Assembly (NCBI GenBank): GCA_002812745.2
Contig: NCSJ02000145.1
Span: 40,546 to 104,545 of the forward strand
From: Scytalidium lignicola
Lineage: Eukaryota; Ascomycota; Leotiomycetes
Direction of reading: 5' to 3'
Length of the DNA stretch: 64,000 bases
A program made the position numbers and the translations under genes. A model generated the notes under the pieces. It was not told where the DNA came from, searched no databases, and saw nothing but the letters and a program-made list of their open reading frames with translations. Shown here piece after piece: positions 46,317 through 58,671 of the stretch (within the stretch, counting starts at the first letter, position 1; each line of letters starts with the position of its first letter).

Positions 46317-47054
46317 TCAAAAACTCAAACTGAATCGGCGCTTGCCACACGCCACTTTGCCAGCCTCTCCCCATAACCGCACACACCAAGCAGACACTAA
46401 AAAGTCCATCATATCCCCATTCAGATTCTTAACCACAGTCAACATCGGCATCCCTTTACTATCTTCACCGCCTTCCCTCTCAAATGCAATAGCCTCGCCA
46501 TCGGGATTGTCTACGTAGCAAACCCACTTAGTGTCGTACAACTGCAGCAAGCGTCTGAGCACCGTAGCCGGCCCATTACCAACGCCTAGGAGGACAACAG
46601 GATCGGATCCTGCTTCCCACTTATCAGTTTCTCCCTTCTTCAGTGGAACAGGAGTACTAAAATCCCACACTGTTTTCCTCAGCTTAGTTGTAATAAGGAT
46701 GCCATGGGATTTGGAAACCACAATGTTCCGCAGCATGCATCTATGCGCATTCAGGGGCTTGATAAAGCGGTCCCCGATAGCACAGACCGCGACACCCTCA
46801 TCCCTCCTAGACAAACCAAAGCAGGTAGGTTCCAGTCTTTTAACCTGAATGGAAGTCCCGAGACTGACATTGAGCAAGGATGAGCTTAGAGAATATAAGG
46901 GTGCCACTTCAATTTGTTCTGTCGAGAGAGGCCTGATAAACAGGCCTGTGGGGTCAATAGCTAAGGCCATCTGGCTGTAGACCTGGGTCAAGGAGGGAGC
47001 CCTGTCCAGGTGTACATCCTCGTAGGAGGGGAGTGCCTCGTTGGCGGCATCCAT
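46317..47054 (-). CDS. Conserved-looking fungal protein of unknown function
   Basis: Single-exon frame of 245 residues with an ATG start (MDAANEALPSYEDVHLD). The N-terminus contains LPSYED, which resembles the short PxY-type motifs bound by WW or arrestin-linked ubiquitin ligases. The rest is a mix of beta-like segments (GILITTKLRKTVWDFSTP, WVCYVDNPDGEAIAFE) and ends VACGKRRFSLSF. There is no membrane segment and no signal peptide. The uninterrupted frame with sensible composition is the main evidence. I cannot assign a function. Confidence 0.6.
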   Translation of the reverse strand: MDAANEALPSYEDVHLDRAPSLTQVYSQMALAIDPTGLFIRPLSTEQIEVAPLYSLSSSLLNVSLGTSIQVKRLEPTCFGLSRRDEGVAVCAIGDRFIKPLNAHRCMLRNIVVSKSHGILITTKLRKTVWDFSTPVPLKKGETDKWEAGSDPVVLLGVGNGPATVLRRLLQLYDTKWVCYVDNPDGEAIAFEREGGEDSKGMPMLTVVKNLNGDMMDFLVSAWCVRLWGEAGKVACGKRRFSLSF

Positions 47055-48577
47055 TGATTAACAAATAGGAGCAAAGTATTTGTTTACATGGGAGTGTTCC
47101 ACTTGAAGAAGGAGCTGGGCTAGAGGCTTTGATATAATTAAGCGCGGCAGAGATAAACCTTGACGTTCGGATAAGGTCAGTTCCTATTTCTATTCTCATC
47201 AGATCAGAGCGTGGTCATTCTGAACGATTCTACTGGACGGTTTGGCAGCGGAATTAAGGCGCATAATGCCGAGACGAAGCCGTCATGATTAAAATTAGAT
47301 AACTAAGTTAGGCCGTGGCAAGACTTCTCGGGTTACCTAATACTCTAAACTAACGTTATTCTCGCGTCATAATAATAATCATGTTCCTTCATCTTGAAAC
47401 TGTTTTTCCTGCGTAGCTGAGCTCCTCTGTGATGAAAGCTCCAAGAAACTGGCCAAAAATAACTAATCGTATAAAGGTTACCATGTGGAAACCTAACCGA
47501 CAAAGATGGTTATTTCTAGAGCTGTTTGGAGGTAAATATATTTAGTTGGTATGGCGCATTACTATTTTATTTGATGTCTCCTACAGTATCACTAGGGCTA
47601 AAGCTTGATACGTTAACTAGCTAATTGAAGTGTCGGTGGAAATTGCATATAGAAATGATTGACGTACTAGAATAGTAACACTGTTCTTAAACAGATATCT
47701 AAACAGGTCATAAAAGTTCATACAATACTTAAGCTAGACTAAAATTATCCGTCTTTACGATATTAGAGATTACATAGGAATATCTCCTTATACACCATCT
47801 TAATACTGGTGTATTACCTACCAACCGTTATATTACACTCAGCGATGGCTAATCTTGAGTAATAGTTTGCTTTCTCTTGTGCAGTTACCATCAATTAGGA
47901 GCATGCCATCAGATGGATAAGAAATCGAACCTTTAGTATCATTCAAATCGTTTTAACAGCGGGATTTGCGTCAAATAATTTAACGGTTATTCTATTTACT
48001 ACAATGGGTTACAAAAAGTTTAAATGCTCCTAGTATGTACATTTGAGTTAATTATATGCGCCAAAGGCCTCCTTTAAACTATATAATTTGATTGTATAGC
48101 GTGAGAGTATTCAGACTTTTTGCAACCAACTGTAGCCTAAAAATCAAATCGGGTTCTGTTATGGTTGAACCTAACAAACTAGCACGAGCATATTCACAGC
48201 ACGCTCATTTTATCGGGTACCATCCTCTAGTATATTTTTGGGGTAAGCGGATAAACCCCACTTTCAGCTTCCCTTTAGTCGTACCTCAACCTTCAATCCC
48301 CCGTTTATATAGATAGATTCAGGCTAAATGAAACGACTCACCTCATTCCATGTGCTGTAGGATAGGCGGGGTAATTTATAATCTAGGGGGATTGTCGTTT
48401 CAATGTTTTTTTAAATCGTTAATCATAAATAACTGATAAACTTTTCCGATGTCCCAGTATTCTGGAACTGCTCGCACGTAAACGTGTAGCTGGTCTCTTA
48501 GAGGGGAACGGCTTTAATCAAATGTGGATTTTGATCATCTAATTACCCTCAGCTTTAACTCAAGGACTTTCGATTAA
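47055..48577. other. Intergenic region, nothing recognised
   Basis: About 1.5 kb without a supported gene. A frame at 48092-48316 has no motif. AT content is moderate, without the extreme bias seen at 39-43 kb. Confidence 0.3.
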
Positions 48578-50448
48578 ATGCCGTGTTTGGTCAACTCGCT
48601 GCAATTTAGAATGGCCTCAGCTGAGCCATACCATATCAATGCACCTCAACTAGCGCAGATATCAGATGTCACCCATCTTCTGAGCCAGGACACCAAGCCA
48701 TGGTATCAGAAGAGGAATCTTCGCAAGCTCTACTTGACCTTAGTTCCTGCCGCACTTGGTGTGGAGATGACATCCGGGTATGATGGATCCGTCTTGAATG
48801 GTCTTCAGGCTGTAGTTCCCTGGAATGATTGTTTGTCACTGTCTGAATTTGGCCTGCAGTGACTAACCATTATCCCCAGATTTCAACAACCCAAATGGAG
48901 CACTTCTTGGATTGATCACTGCTGCTTTTTCAATTGGTGCTGTTCTTGCTCTTCCTTTTTGCCATTTATAAATGATCGGTATGGACGTAAGGCATGTATC
49001 TTATTTGGCAGTGCCGTAATTGCAATTGGAGTTGTGTTGCAGACAGCGTCTGTTGACAGTGAGTGATGTCACTATTTCAGAATTATACTTCAGTATTTAC
49101 TGACTCCTATTCTTTACAAAGTTGCAATGTTTTTAGTTTCTAGGCTGATGCTGGGCTATGGTATCCCTTACGCTATCAGCGGTGCATCCCAACTTATTGC
49201 GGAGTTATCACACCCAAAAGAACGAGCAGTAATCACTGGCCTCTTCAATGAGAGCTGGTATGTTGGTTCTACCATAGCTGCTGGTATAACGCTTGGGACA
49301 TTTTCCATGGAATCAAATTGGGCTTGGAGAGCACCCTCACTATTACAGGTTCTTCCATCAACGCTGCAGATTATCTTTATATGGTATCCACTCGCTTTCA
49401 ATTCCATTAACGCGTGTTTGGTATTAACAAAAAGAACAGGTTCGTTCCAGAAAGTCCCCGTTGGCTCATCTCCAAAGATCGAGCCGAGGAAGCTTTTGAA
49501 ATCCTTGTAAAATATCATGCTGAGGGAGATCCAAACGACACGTTTGTCCTTGCTGAATTCCAACAAATTCGCGAGACCATTAGTATGGAGGCGGAGGCTT
49601 CAAAAAGCAGTTGGGTTGAACTCTTCAAAACTCGCTCCAATCTACATCGACTGTTAATCGCGGCTTGTGTGGGCTTGTTTTCTCAATGGTCTGGTAATGG
49701 ACTTGTATCGTAAGTCATAAAAATTCTTAAGTACCTATACCTCGAAACATATCTAACTACAATCATCCAGATACTACCTATCAAAAGTACTCAAATCTAT
49801 TGGGATTCAGTCCAGCCGAACTCAGAACCAGATCAATGTTGCTCTACAATGCTGGAATCTTATCACTGGTGTAGGCGGTGCTTTTGCCACTAAATTTATA
49901 GTGCGACGGACCCAATATATGCTCTCATTTTCAGGAATGACGATCGTCTTCGCATGCTGGACAGCAGCTAGTGCAAGATATTCAGAAACGGGCAATACTT
50001 ATGCTGCCGGTGCGGTTGTTGGCATGATCTTCGTTTACTATATGTGCTACAACCTCATGATGCCACTAACCTACATCTATATAACAGAAACTTTCCCTTT
50101 TATTAGTAGATCTAAAGGAGTAGCTATTACACAAGGATTTTCCCGAGCCGGAAGTGCATTCAATCTGTTTGTTAATCCGATTGGTCTAGAGAGTCTTGCA
50201 TGGAAGTATTACCTGGTATACATTGCATGGTTGGGATGTGAGACAATACTTATCTTCTTGGCCTATCCAGAGACAAAAGGCCCAACACTAGAGGAAATGG
50301 CATTAGGTATGGCCACTTCTCCCCTATGTCTCTAGTTCACTACTAATAACATTTGATAGTTTTTGAAGGGAAATCCGCAAAAGTTGGGTTGATTAATGTG
50401 TCTGAAAAGGTAGATGCAACACTGGTACAGCAGGTAGAGAAGGTTTGA
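48578..50448 (+). CDS. MFS sugar transporter, with one T-run indel
   Basis: Proton-coupled sugar permease of the fungal hexose/lactose type. Six exons, join(48578..48830, 48880..49058, 49122..49383, 49440..49709, 49771..50306, 50360..50448), about 529 residues; a second in-frame ATG is at 48611. Signature motifs: GYDGSVLNGLQ, WNDYFNNPNG across intron 1, DRYGRK, GYGIPYAISGASQLIAEL, FVPESPRWLISKDRAEEA across intron 3, and YPETKGPTLEEMAL near the C-terminus. Exon 2 breaks in a run of five T at 48956-48960; six T would read LALPFLPFINDRYGRK. All splice frames then agree. A homopolymer sequencing error is the simplest explanation. Substrate cannot be read from the sequence. Confidence 0.85.
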
Positions 50449-50671
50449 GTGATTTACTAAAGGTCACAAGAAGTTTTGTGTCTCTGTTCTATTGATATGA
50501 CAAGTTTTATAAGACCATGACTTAATTTTACTTTGCTACAACCTTGAATAAAGCCTTAGAAGATTTAACAATCACCCGTTCTGAATTTCTTCTGGTGGAT
50601 TTTAACACAGAGTTGTTATAATCCTTTACCAAGTAGTCTCTTAGATTATACAGTTAACACATTAATATGCT

Positions 50672-51100
50672 CTACCGTCTGCTCTTCTTCGAGCTTCTTT
50701 CCATCGTTAATGGTTGGCAAAGTGGTAAAGGATAGCGTCCCCGCCACCCTGACGGTATCAAATATAGTTTAAGTTTTAATAAAGATCTCGTTAATTTCCT
50801 CAAGCGGCAACCCTTCGTCTCAGGATAAAGTAGATAAAATATAACAGCTGAAAAGTCACTAATCGTAGCATATATAATGTAGCAACGCCAATCAAGGGTT
50901 GTAAGCCTACAGGAATAACCTCTACGGTAACAAATCCAAAGGCCAATGGATTGCTGCTGCCATGGCAGTAACCTTTGATCAGATTCGTAGGGGTACGATA
51001 CCCGCAGCGCATATGAACGGAGGCAAGAAGAGGACAATGTTAAAGAAGAAAGATACCATTACGTAGAAGAATATAGCAGCATCAGAGGGATGCATGTTGT
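50672..51100 (-). pseudogene. Remnant of a second MFS sugar transporter
   Basis: Minus-strand pieces in shifting frames recall the last third of sugar transporters: LFLPPFICAAGIVPLRI, TAMAAAIHWPLD, LTTLDWRCYIIYA and FYLLYPETKG. Stops and frame changes occur between them, and nothing upstream of 51100 extends the protein. It lies 3' of the complete transporter and in opposite orientation, so it is an old fragment. Confidence 0.6.
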
Positions 51101-52717
51101 GGAGATCAGAAGAAAGGCTGGCTGAACAGCTGCGGACTGGTTCAAAAATGCTTTAGCCTTTAATTATTTAAGTAAGATAAATATACTAATTGTAATAAAA
51201 TTTAAAGGGGATATTTAAATCGTTGCCAAATCGTTAGTATTAGTTAGTTTTCAGGGGAAAAGTACAAGATTCACACAAATATATTTATAATATATAAGCC
51301 TTATTATAAATGAGGTATATTAATTTATTAAATAATGAAATTCTTGGTTACATTTAATTAATAGCAAATACTAAAAATTTTTATATATTATTTTGTAATT
51401 CTAGATTTAAGATAAATTAATGAAAAATAAATTTCTTTAAAAATAAATCTGATTATATTTATTAATTTTTTTAATGTTCATTTGAAAAGATTAATTTATG
51501 AATTAAATATAATAGTGACAACTTGTTAAGTATTTAAATTTTGAATGCTTGCTTTTGATGTCCTGTGTGGAGTATACTTAGAGACTTGCGAAGTTGTTTT
51601 TGTAATGATAATGAAACGTCGGTAACTTATTAAGACCCTTGTAAGAGGTAAAGAGGATTTGAGGATTACGGAATAATAGTCGGTTGCGCTCGTACGCAGT
51701 TTTATCGCTGACCAACCACCCAGGGGCGGTNGGCGCCAAAACCCCATCACCTTCCAAAACCTCCGTCACCTTTCAGCGATCGCTTTGCCATACAATTTGC
51801 CATACAATTTNTATCNGAANAAAGAACAGGATATATATTTTGATGTATTTACTCTTCAAATTCCATAAAATTGTAATCTAACTATAATGGTTTTATAACT
51901 GTAATAATTATAATAATGTGATGGAATACGATCGTTTGTACGGTTGGCTACGTACGGTAGTGATATGGGAGTGCGGCTGCGATCCATGTATGGCCAAAAT
52001 GTGTAGCTGTGCGGCAACCAACCAATCAAATGGTAGGGTGCAGTAGAATAGGAGAAAGGAAGGCTTGATTATGGTAACTACGATAGCTACTACTATATAT
52101 ACTAAGTGGTAAAGTGTGGGGAATCTGGGGTAGCGGGGTCTCAGTATAAGGTCTACGCTCATACGTATGTAGAGAACAGGAATTCCTTACTACAATATAA
52201 CATGTTTATAATAATACTTATATAATTAGAATACGATTATCAAAGTCTTTTTAGTTATCAAAATACTACTTAATTATCTTTTAATTAACTGTTAGAAGTA
52301 GATGTTATTGTAGAATTGTTCTTTGGCATTTTGAGAAGTATATTAATTGTAATATTGTATAGATTTACTATTAAAACGCGTAATAAAAGTACCTGATTTT
52401 AATGTTTGAAGTTCGTGAAAGGTGACGGATTTTTGGGAGGTGATAAAATTATCCCGTGCGATAAAACAGCGTACGGAGCACAACCAACCATTACAGGAAT
52501 CTATTTGTGGTAAGTGTTCCGGGATAATTTTAGACCACACGAGAGTTTTGTCTCCGCAAGCTTTCAACCCCATACCCCATACCCCGGAATTTGGGGTAAC
52601 TGGCTTGTATAAACAAGACATGACTCGCCTATAAACAGCACAAGTCAAACATACGAATTTTTATTGCTCAAGTTTATAATTTCTCTCCTCATCGAACCTC
52701 GTCATTAGCAGTTCAGA
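51101..52717. other. AT-rich DNA with LTR-like repeat
   Basis: 51150-51540 is AT-rich and unreadable. 51660-51830 is a GC-richer piece with tandem words (GCCATACAATTT twice, at about 51787 and 51799). The stretch from 51917 to 52194 is an LTR-like repeat, listed separately. No gene is supported. Confidence 0.4.
51917..52194 (+). mobile_element. LTR-like repeat, little mutated copy
   Basis: Begins TGTGATGGAATACG and ends CCTTACTACA, giving TG...CA ends. It contains TATATATACTAAG, like an LTR TATA region. It is the less mutated counterpart of 40991-41248. No second copy was found close by, so it may be a solo LTR. Confidence 0.55.
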
Positions 52718-54396
52718 ATGTTGCAGACCAAATCGAACCTCCCGGATAAAGTAGACTTGGTTTATATGGAAGGAATTCATGTGAGAATAAGCGGGAAGAG
52801 ATCATTACTAGTCGCCTTGCTTACTTGCTGAAGAAACACTGCCAGGAGGAACCCGATATCGAAGCAACAGGCTCAAAGGATGAGCACGAGTACCTACAAG
52901 ATGAGACGCGGTGGAAAAAGATAGTGCGAAAAGCTGATTATACCTCTGCTATCCTTTCTCTACCTCCTCAATTACCTCGATCGAGGTAATGTCGGCAATG
53001 CCAGGGTCCTCAATAAAGAAACCCATGACGATCTTTTGTACCAGACGCACATGACCTCCACAGGCTATGCTGTATCATTAAGTCTGTTCTCAGTTGCATA
53101 CGCTGTTTTCGAGGTACCATCTAATTGGATCCTTAAACGTTATGTCCGTCCATCTGTGTGGCTGACATTTCTGCTCTTCTGTTGGGGTGCCACTACACTG
53201 GGATTTGCAGGCGTCAAGACCTACGTCCAAGTTGTCTTCCTTCGCTTCTTAATTGGTATTTTCGAAGCTGGTTTCTTCCCTGGTAAGTGGCTAGAAACTC
53301 CTGAAGACCAAGCTCCTCCAGAACTCTCATTTGTATGACAAGGTACTTATGATTTCACAGGAATCGTCTACTTCATGACATTCTGGTACCGTGTCGAAGA
53401 CGAGGCCTACGCATTGCGTTTGTGGCGGCCCACGCCACTCTTGCCGGAGCCTTTGGTGGTGTGGTGGCATTCGGGGTTGGACACCTAAATCGCAAGCACG
53501 GGCTGCAAGGGTTTCGATGGCTCTTCATCATTGAAGGATTAGTCACCGTTCTGTTCAGTGTTCCTCTTCTCTTCTGCCTACCGGATTATCCGTCTCGTGC
53601 CAAATGGCTTACTGGAGACGAAAAGAAGCTCTGCGAGCAGAGGCTCCAAGAGCAGGGAGCCGGCTACACAAAGGCTCACGCCACTCGAAGAGAAATAATT
53701 GAGACTTGTTTTTCACCGAGGATGGTACTCCATTATTTGACATATGTAAGTCTCTACGCCCCGTTGACACAGAAAGATAGACTGCCGGAGGCTGAGATAA
53801 CTAATTGCTTGCAGATCTTCAACACTGTTCCTCTTGCATCCTTCACCTTTTATACGGCAACAATTGTTACTGGCCTGGGTTACCAGTCATTAGAAGCCCA
53901 ACTATTGACAATCCCACCGTGGGTGGTAGCGTATCTATGTGCACTTTTGTACGCGTACTTAGCCGACCGCTATAATGCCAGAGGATACTATGCAGTGGTT
54001 AGTTCTATTGTAGGCGGTCTTGGCTGGTTAATATCCGGCTGTCTACCCGCACACGCCTTTAAGGCTCGGTATGGTTGTCTTGTACTTGCAGCTGTGGGAC
54101 CTTTCCCATGTGTTGCTCTCTTTAGTACGTGGGTCACTGGCAACGTCCCAAGCGTCACTACCATGGCTCTCGCTATGGCTTTGAACAACTCAATGTCTGG
54201 AATTAGTCAAATAGTCGCCCAGTGGATTTGGATAGCTAATGAGGCTGGCAGAGGTTATCCAACCGGAAATTTCACCTGTGCAGCTTGTAGTTTTGCGGTG
54301 GCCATTCTTTCCCTCATCTTCCGGTTCTGGTATGGGCGGATGAACAAGGCAGGTGTCACAAACGCAAATGGGAATTCGAAGACTTGGGTATATTGA
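52718..54396 (+). pseudogene. MFS anion/vitamin transporter (allantoate permease type), three frame changes
   Basis: Dal5-like member of the anion:cation symporter group. Readable pieces: KREEIITSRLAYLLKK, LLSFLYLLNYLDRGNVGNA, SLFSVAYAVFEVPSNWILKR, LIGIFEAGFFPG spliced (53283..53360) to IVYFMTFWYRVE, then LRIAFVAAHATLAGAFGG and FRWLFIIEGLVTVLFSVP. An intron at 53746..53814 (69 bp, frame-neutral) joins HYLTY to IFNTVPLASF. The frame changes near 52780, near 52941 and near 53400, none at plausible splice sites. The last change separates FWYRVE from LRIAF. The C-terminal half to 54396 is intact and ends NSKTWVY. Either a decaying gene or repeated sequencing errors. The start at 52718 is uncertain because the first piece is in doubt. 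Confidence 0.75.
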
Positions 54397-55053
54397 TACA
54401 AATAAATGGAGAACTACACATTCCGCCTTTTGAAACACCTGTGAATGTGGAAGTTCTCCTAAGTGGAATTTCTTATAACACGGTTCTATCATGTTCTGTA
54501 AAGGAAAATGGAACAGCATCATATCAGATTATCTTCTATAACTGTATATCAGGCTTAGTTATCAAACAAATGCACAAGCAGTATTAACGACTCTAGTTCT
54601 ATTCAGCAACTCTTTCAGTCTGTGTGATAGGGTTTTTGGGCTTTCGATGAGAGGGTTTGGTAGTGTAATATGATGAGACAACTTTCCAGTATGGCTTCTT
54701 GCATCGATACCATTACGTTTGCGTAACAAAAATGAACTTTTCTAAATCTACCATTTGCGAGTACTTCTTAACAGTTCTACGATGACGCTGCCATTCCACT
54801 GATAGTAGCAAAATCCAGGTTAGAAACACAAGTAGTGTCGAAAAGATATCGATATATGGATGAGAGAAGTCGAAGAGTCGAGGAGTTAGCACGCCTTCAG
54901 AGATGTAGTTAATTTGATGATCATGTGTAGCTTTTTGACTGAATATTTGACAAGGGAGTCGGTTCTAGTATTATTTTTACGAAACAATTCTATTCATGAG
55001 TGCTTCAGAACATTTGGGGAACAAAAGCTCGGGATTTATGTAGTATCTTCTAT
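54397..55053. other. Gap between convergent genes, nothing recognised
   Basis: No frame with a familiar motif and no RNA gene. Confidence 0.3.
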
Positions 55054-55513
55054 CTATAGAGGGTACTCGAGATCATAGGCCAGCGTGTCAGTGCAAATAG
55101 ATTCTCTGAGAGCGTGGGTCCTATACGTCATAAATTATCAGTTAACTGCGTTCTGAATCGTTCTAGGCCCGAGTTTATAACAATACAAATCAAATCAGAT
55201 GTAAGAAATAGTAGAAAAAGAGGCGGTCACCAAAGCCGTAGTTAGGTTAGAATACAAGGTGTGTCAACGCTAATACTCACTTCAAATGCTCAGGATGCTC
55301 GGCATATATTTTAATCGTCTCTGGACTGTCCAGAAGTGCAACCACGGCCATATTGTATCCTTGAGAACGATGTGCTGTGCTTGGGTGCGGTGAACCGACA
55401 TCGACTTTAATCAACCCAGGGACCTTGCCTACCATACCTCCGACCGCCTGTTTTAGCTTATTTATATCGCTAGGTGTAACGTCTGGCTTCAATTTGAAGA
55501 GAATTGTTGGAGT
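55054..55513 (-). pseudogene. Dabb-domain (stress-responsive A/B barrel) protein lacking a visible start
   Basis: Small dimeric ferredoxin-like protein family. The main exon (55281..about 55513) reads TPTILFKLKPDVTPSDIN, then GGMVGKVPGLIKVDVG and NMAVVALLDSPETIKIYAEH. A 160 bp intron (55121..55280, donor GTGAGT, acceptor TATAG) leads to a second exon (55054..55120) ending THALRESICTDTLAYDLEYPL. Both parts fit the family. Homologues begin with Met a few residues before the ILFKL strand, but here TAA precedes TPTILF with neither ATG nor an AG acceptor in between. The first exon is therefore lost or its splice site is mutated. Marked as a pseudogene for that reason only. Confidence 0.6.
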
Positions 55514-56728
55514 TTAGAAAACAGAGTCTAGTCAGTCAGAGCTTTAGGCTAATTGCGACAGAAGACTAGATGGTATCTTGTCTTGGAGGTATCATTACAA
55601 GTAGATTATGGCAATGGTTTCAAGTTATGTGCGGGGGACGAACCAATGTGGTAAACCGCCATTGCGCAAGTTATATTAACGTGCTCGTCTTTCAAGTGTT
55701 TGGTAGACTGCTTTCACTTAGTAATTTGCTGTGAGTTTCCCAGACTATCGAATTGGTGGGAAGAGAAGAAGGAAGAGTGGCTCAAGTTCGTTGCCCACAA
55801 AATGTTAAAGTTCGAAGCAGTCTTAGGTACGGATGTATCACGGTCTTGAATGCTGTCAGTCGCCTAATCAGGAGCTTTAACGAGAAGAATCGCTGCGTGT
55901 ATTTGTGCCATGTTCATCGGCTTCAGCGAAGCTAGTTATGCAACCTATTCGATTTTTTACAGTATCTATGCCGGTCCTTGTCACCGGCTCTGCCGAGTTT
56001 GACCCCTCAAAATGTTAATCAGCTTTGAAGGTCTCACCATCTCTCTTGGATGAAGCCGACGAGAAGGAGATGTTCGGAGTGGCAACAGCAGCGGCAATTG
56101 AGATGTAACCTTCTCCATGCAAAATTGATGGCCGCATTAGGAATAATATCCTGGAATTAGAGTACGTAAGGTACATACAGGAAGACTCATGTCCTAATAG
56201 CAGCATATGATCGAGTAACAGGAGAGGCAATTTCAGTGCCATGCTCAGAAATGGAACCAGCGGCAATGAAGTTTGGAGGAATTTCGTTTTCCTAGCACCA
56301 TAATCCTGTATCTCTCTAAGACCACTGGTTCCGGTCTGAGAATTTACAGAAAGTGAGCTACAGGAATGGTTGCCTAAAGGGGATGAAAGCAGAAGGAAGT
56401 GCGATAAACCTGAAAACGGTCAATTTGCCGAGCTGCAACTGTGAATAATATATTAATAGGTCACATGTCGATTATAGTGTCGGAATCTTGTCAAGAAGTA
56501 AAATTCTAAATGATGAAGGCCATTTCAAATTTCCTATCTCTGTAGACTCCCTCATTGCGTATTTGTGTTTGTTTTTCTCATCGTTCAAATAGACATACAA
56601 GACAGAGACCTCCATACCGCTAGGGAAAACCGTCTTTATTACCGGTGAAACTCCCAACACGAGCAGCTTAGGAATCTTAAGAAAGCAACAAGTAAAACTA
56701 AAAACGAAACAATAGACACTCAGCAACG
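55514..56728. other. Intergenic region, nothing firm
   Basis: Several short frames; one on the minus strand at 56015-56266 has hydrophobic stretches but no family motif that I can name. The upstream region of the SAF-domain gene lies at its right end. Confidence 0.3.
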
Positions 56729-58368
56729 ATGAGTTGTCTCTCAGAAAAATTGGCGGAGAGAGAAGTAGCTGGCCATCCGATCCAAGTCGGGGTCATTGGC
56801 GCAGGGAAATTTGGATCTATGTTGTAAGTTTATATCTTTCTAGTACTATGATAAAAGAAACCGTTAGAGCGATGAAGGAGGAAATACAATGGTTTTGCAA
56901 AAAGCCTGCAATGTTCATGACGAGAGGGACGATCATAACTGAGCTAACAAAATAAGCATTGCTCAAACTCATTTAACAAACGGAATTCATCTGGCTGGGG
57001 TATGCGATCTCAACACTGAGCGTATCTACGATGCATTTAAAAGAACACACTATCCAGAGAGCAGAATTGATATGACTAGCACCATGAGCTTGACTGAAGG
57101 GATCAAATCGGACAAGACAATTGTGACAACTGACTCTGCTGTGCTGATCAGTCACCCGCAAATCGATGTCATCCTTGAGATCACTGGAAACCCGGCAGCA
57201 GGTGTGCGCCATGCACTTCTCTGCTGCGAACACAAAAAGCATATTGTGATGATCAACGTCGAAGCAGATGTGCTTGCTGGACCACTCCTGGCAAGGAAGG
57301 CCAAGGAAGCGGGAATCATTTACTCAATGGCATACGGTGACCAACCCGCCTTGATCTCAGAGATGGTAGACTGGGCTAGGGTCTGTGGATTCAACGTTGT
57401 CTGTGCTGGTAAAGGAACTAAATATCTCCCTGAGTACCGGTATTCTACACCTGATACAGTGTGGGGCCTCTATGGTTTTACGCCTGAGCAAGTTGAGAGA
57501 GATAGCTTAAATCCTCAGATCTTCAATTCTTTTCTCGATGGAACCAAGTCAAGCCCTGAAATGGCAGCTGTAGCAAATTGCACCAGGCTTGCATGTCCTA
57601 CAAATGGGCTAAGTTTCACGCCTTGCGGCTATCACGACATGGCAAAGATCTTGAAGCCTAAATCAAAAGGAGGCTTCAGCGAGAAATCTGGCATGGTAGA
57701 TGTTGTGTCGTCTTTGGAAACCAATGGAAGACGGGTTTTTAAGGATGCTAGATTCGGCGTGTACGTAGTACTCGAAGGTAAGTTCTACATCAATCTTGTG
57801 GCCTCCACGAAACATGAGTCTATATGGCTCAAATGCTGATTGTATCTCTAAAAGTATAGCCAATAGTGAATACCAAAAAGAATGTTTCGAGCAATACGGT
57901 CTCGAGACAGACCCTTCTGGATTCTATGCCACCCAATATAAACCATTTCATTTGATAGGACTGGAAGTTGGCTTCTCAGTAGCTAGCATCATGTGCCGTG
58001 GTGAGCCAACAGGTCAGACCAAAACCTTCTCTGGCGACGTCGTTGCTACTGCGAAATGCGATCTCAAAACTGGGGATATACTAGACGGTGAAGGCGGATA
58101 CACAGTAGTTGGTAAATTAATGGCTGCGGAAGCGTCATTGGAAATAGGAGCACTTTCAATAGGGTTAGCTCATGGTTTGAAGCTGAAGAACGATATTCAA
58201 AAAGACCAGAACATCAGCTGGAAGGATGTCGAGTTCTCGGAAAAGTCGCAGGCAGTTGCAATTAGAAGGGAGATGGAGGCCATCTTCCGTAAGGAGTTTG
58301 TAACCAGGAAGTCGAAACCGAATGGTACATCAAAAGACAATACAAACGGGATTCAAAACAGGATTTAA
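56729..58368 (+). CDS. NAD(P)-binding oxidoreductase with C-terminal SAF domain
   Basis: Homoserine-dehydrogenase-like oxidoreductase with a SAF domain, a group better known in bacteria and of uncertain substrate. Three exons, join(56729..56823, 56957..57777, 57860..58368), 474 residues with consistent frames; the introns are 133 and 82 bp. The Rossmann fold starts VGVIGAGKFGSMF and continues, across intron 1, QTHLTNGIHLAGVCDLN. Then come DVILEITGNPAAGVRHAL, MINVEADVLAGPLLARKA and SMAYGDQPALISEMVDWAR. The SAF-like part follows intron 2: GDVVATAKCDLKTGDILDG and GEGGYTVVGKLM. No targeting signal is seen. It is the only intact gene in the last 8 kb before the AT-rich block, and its base composition does not differ obviously from the other genes. 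Confidence 0.82.
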
Positions 58369-58671
58369 TAGACGGTTGCATGAAGAAAGACTCATTATAA
58401 AACAAAGTTGATGGATTACAACCTACAAGAGATTCTTCTGAACTTGAGTAATTCACAAGACCAGATCATTGCTATTACCACATCCAACATAGTCTTAATA
58501 GATTAGAAGAGAATATTTATACAAATCAGGGGGTCTTTACTTCAATTTTAATCTTTCCAATCACTATTAGATCATAACCTTCAAAGTAATGTAATATAAT
58601 TGCTAATAGAACAGCTGGTCTCATGAAAAAAGCCCCTGTCTTTTTCTCTGCCTCAACTTAAGCATCGAGCC
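58369..58671. other. 3' flank of the oxidoreductase, nothing recognised
   Basis: No frame or RNA gene is supported. Confidence 0.25.

Noticed and set aside
56015..56266. 83-codon minus frame with hydrophobic segments
   Set aside because: It resembles a degenerate protein at best; no family motif could be named.
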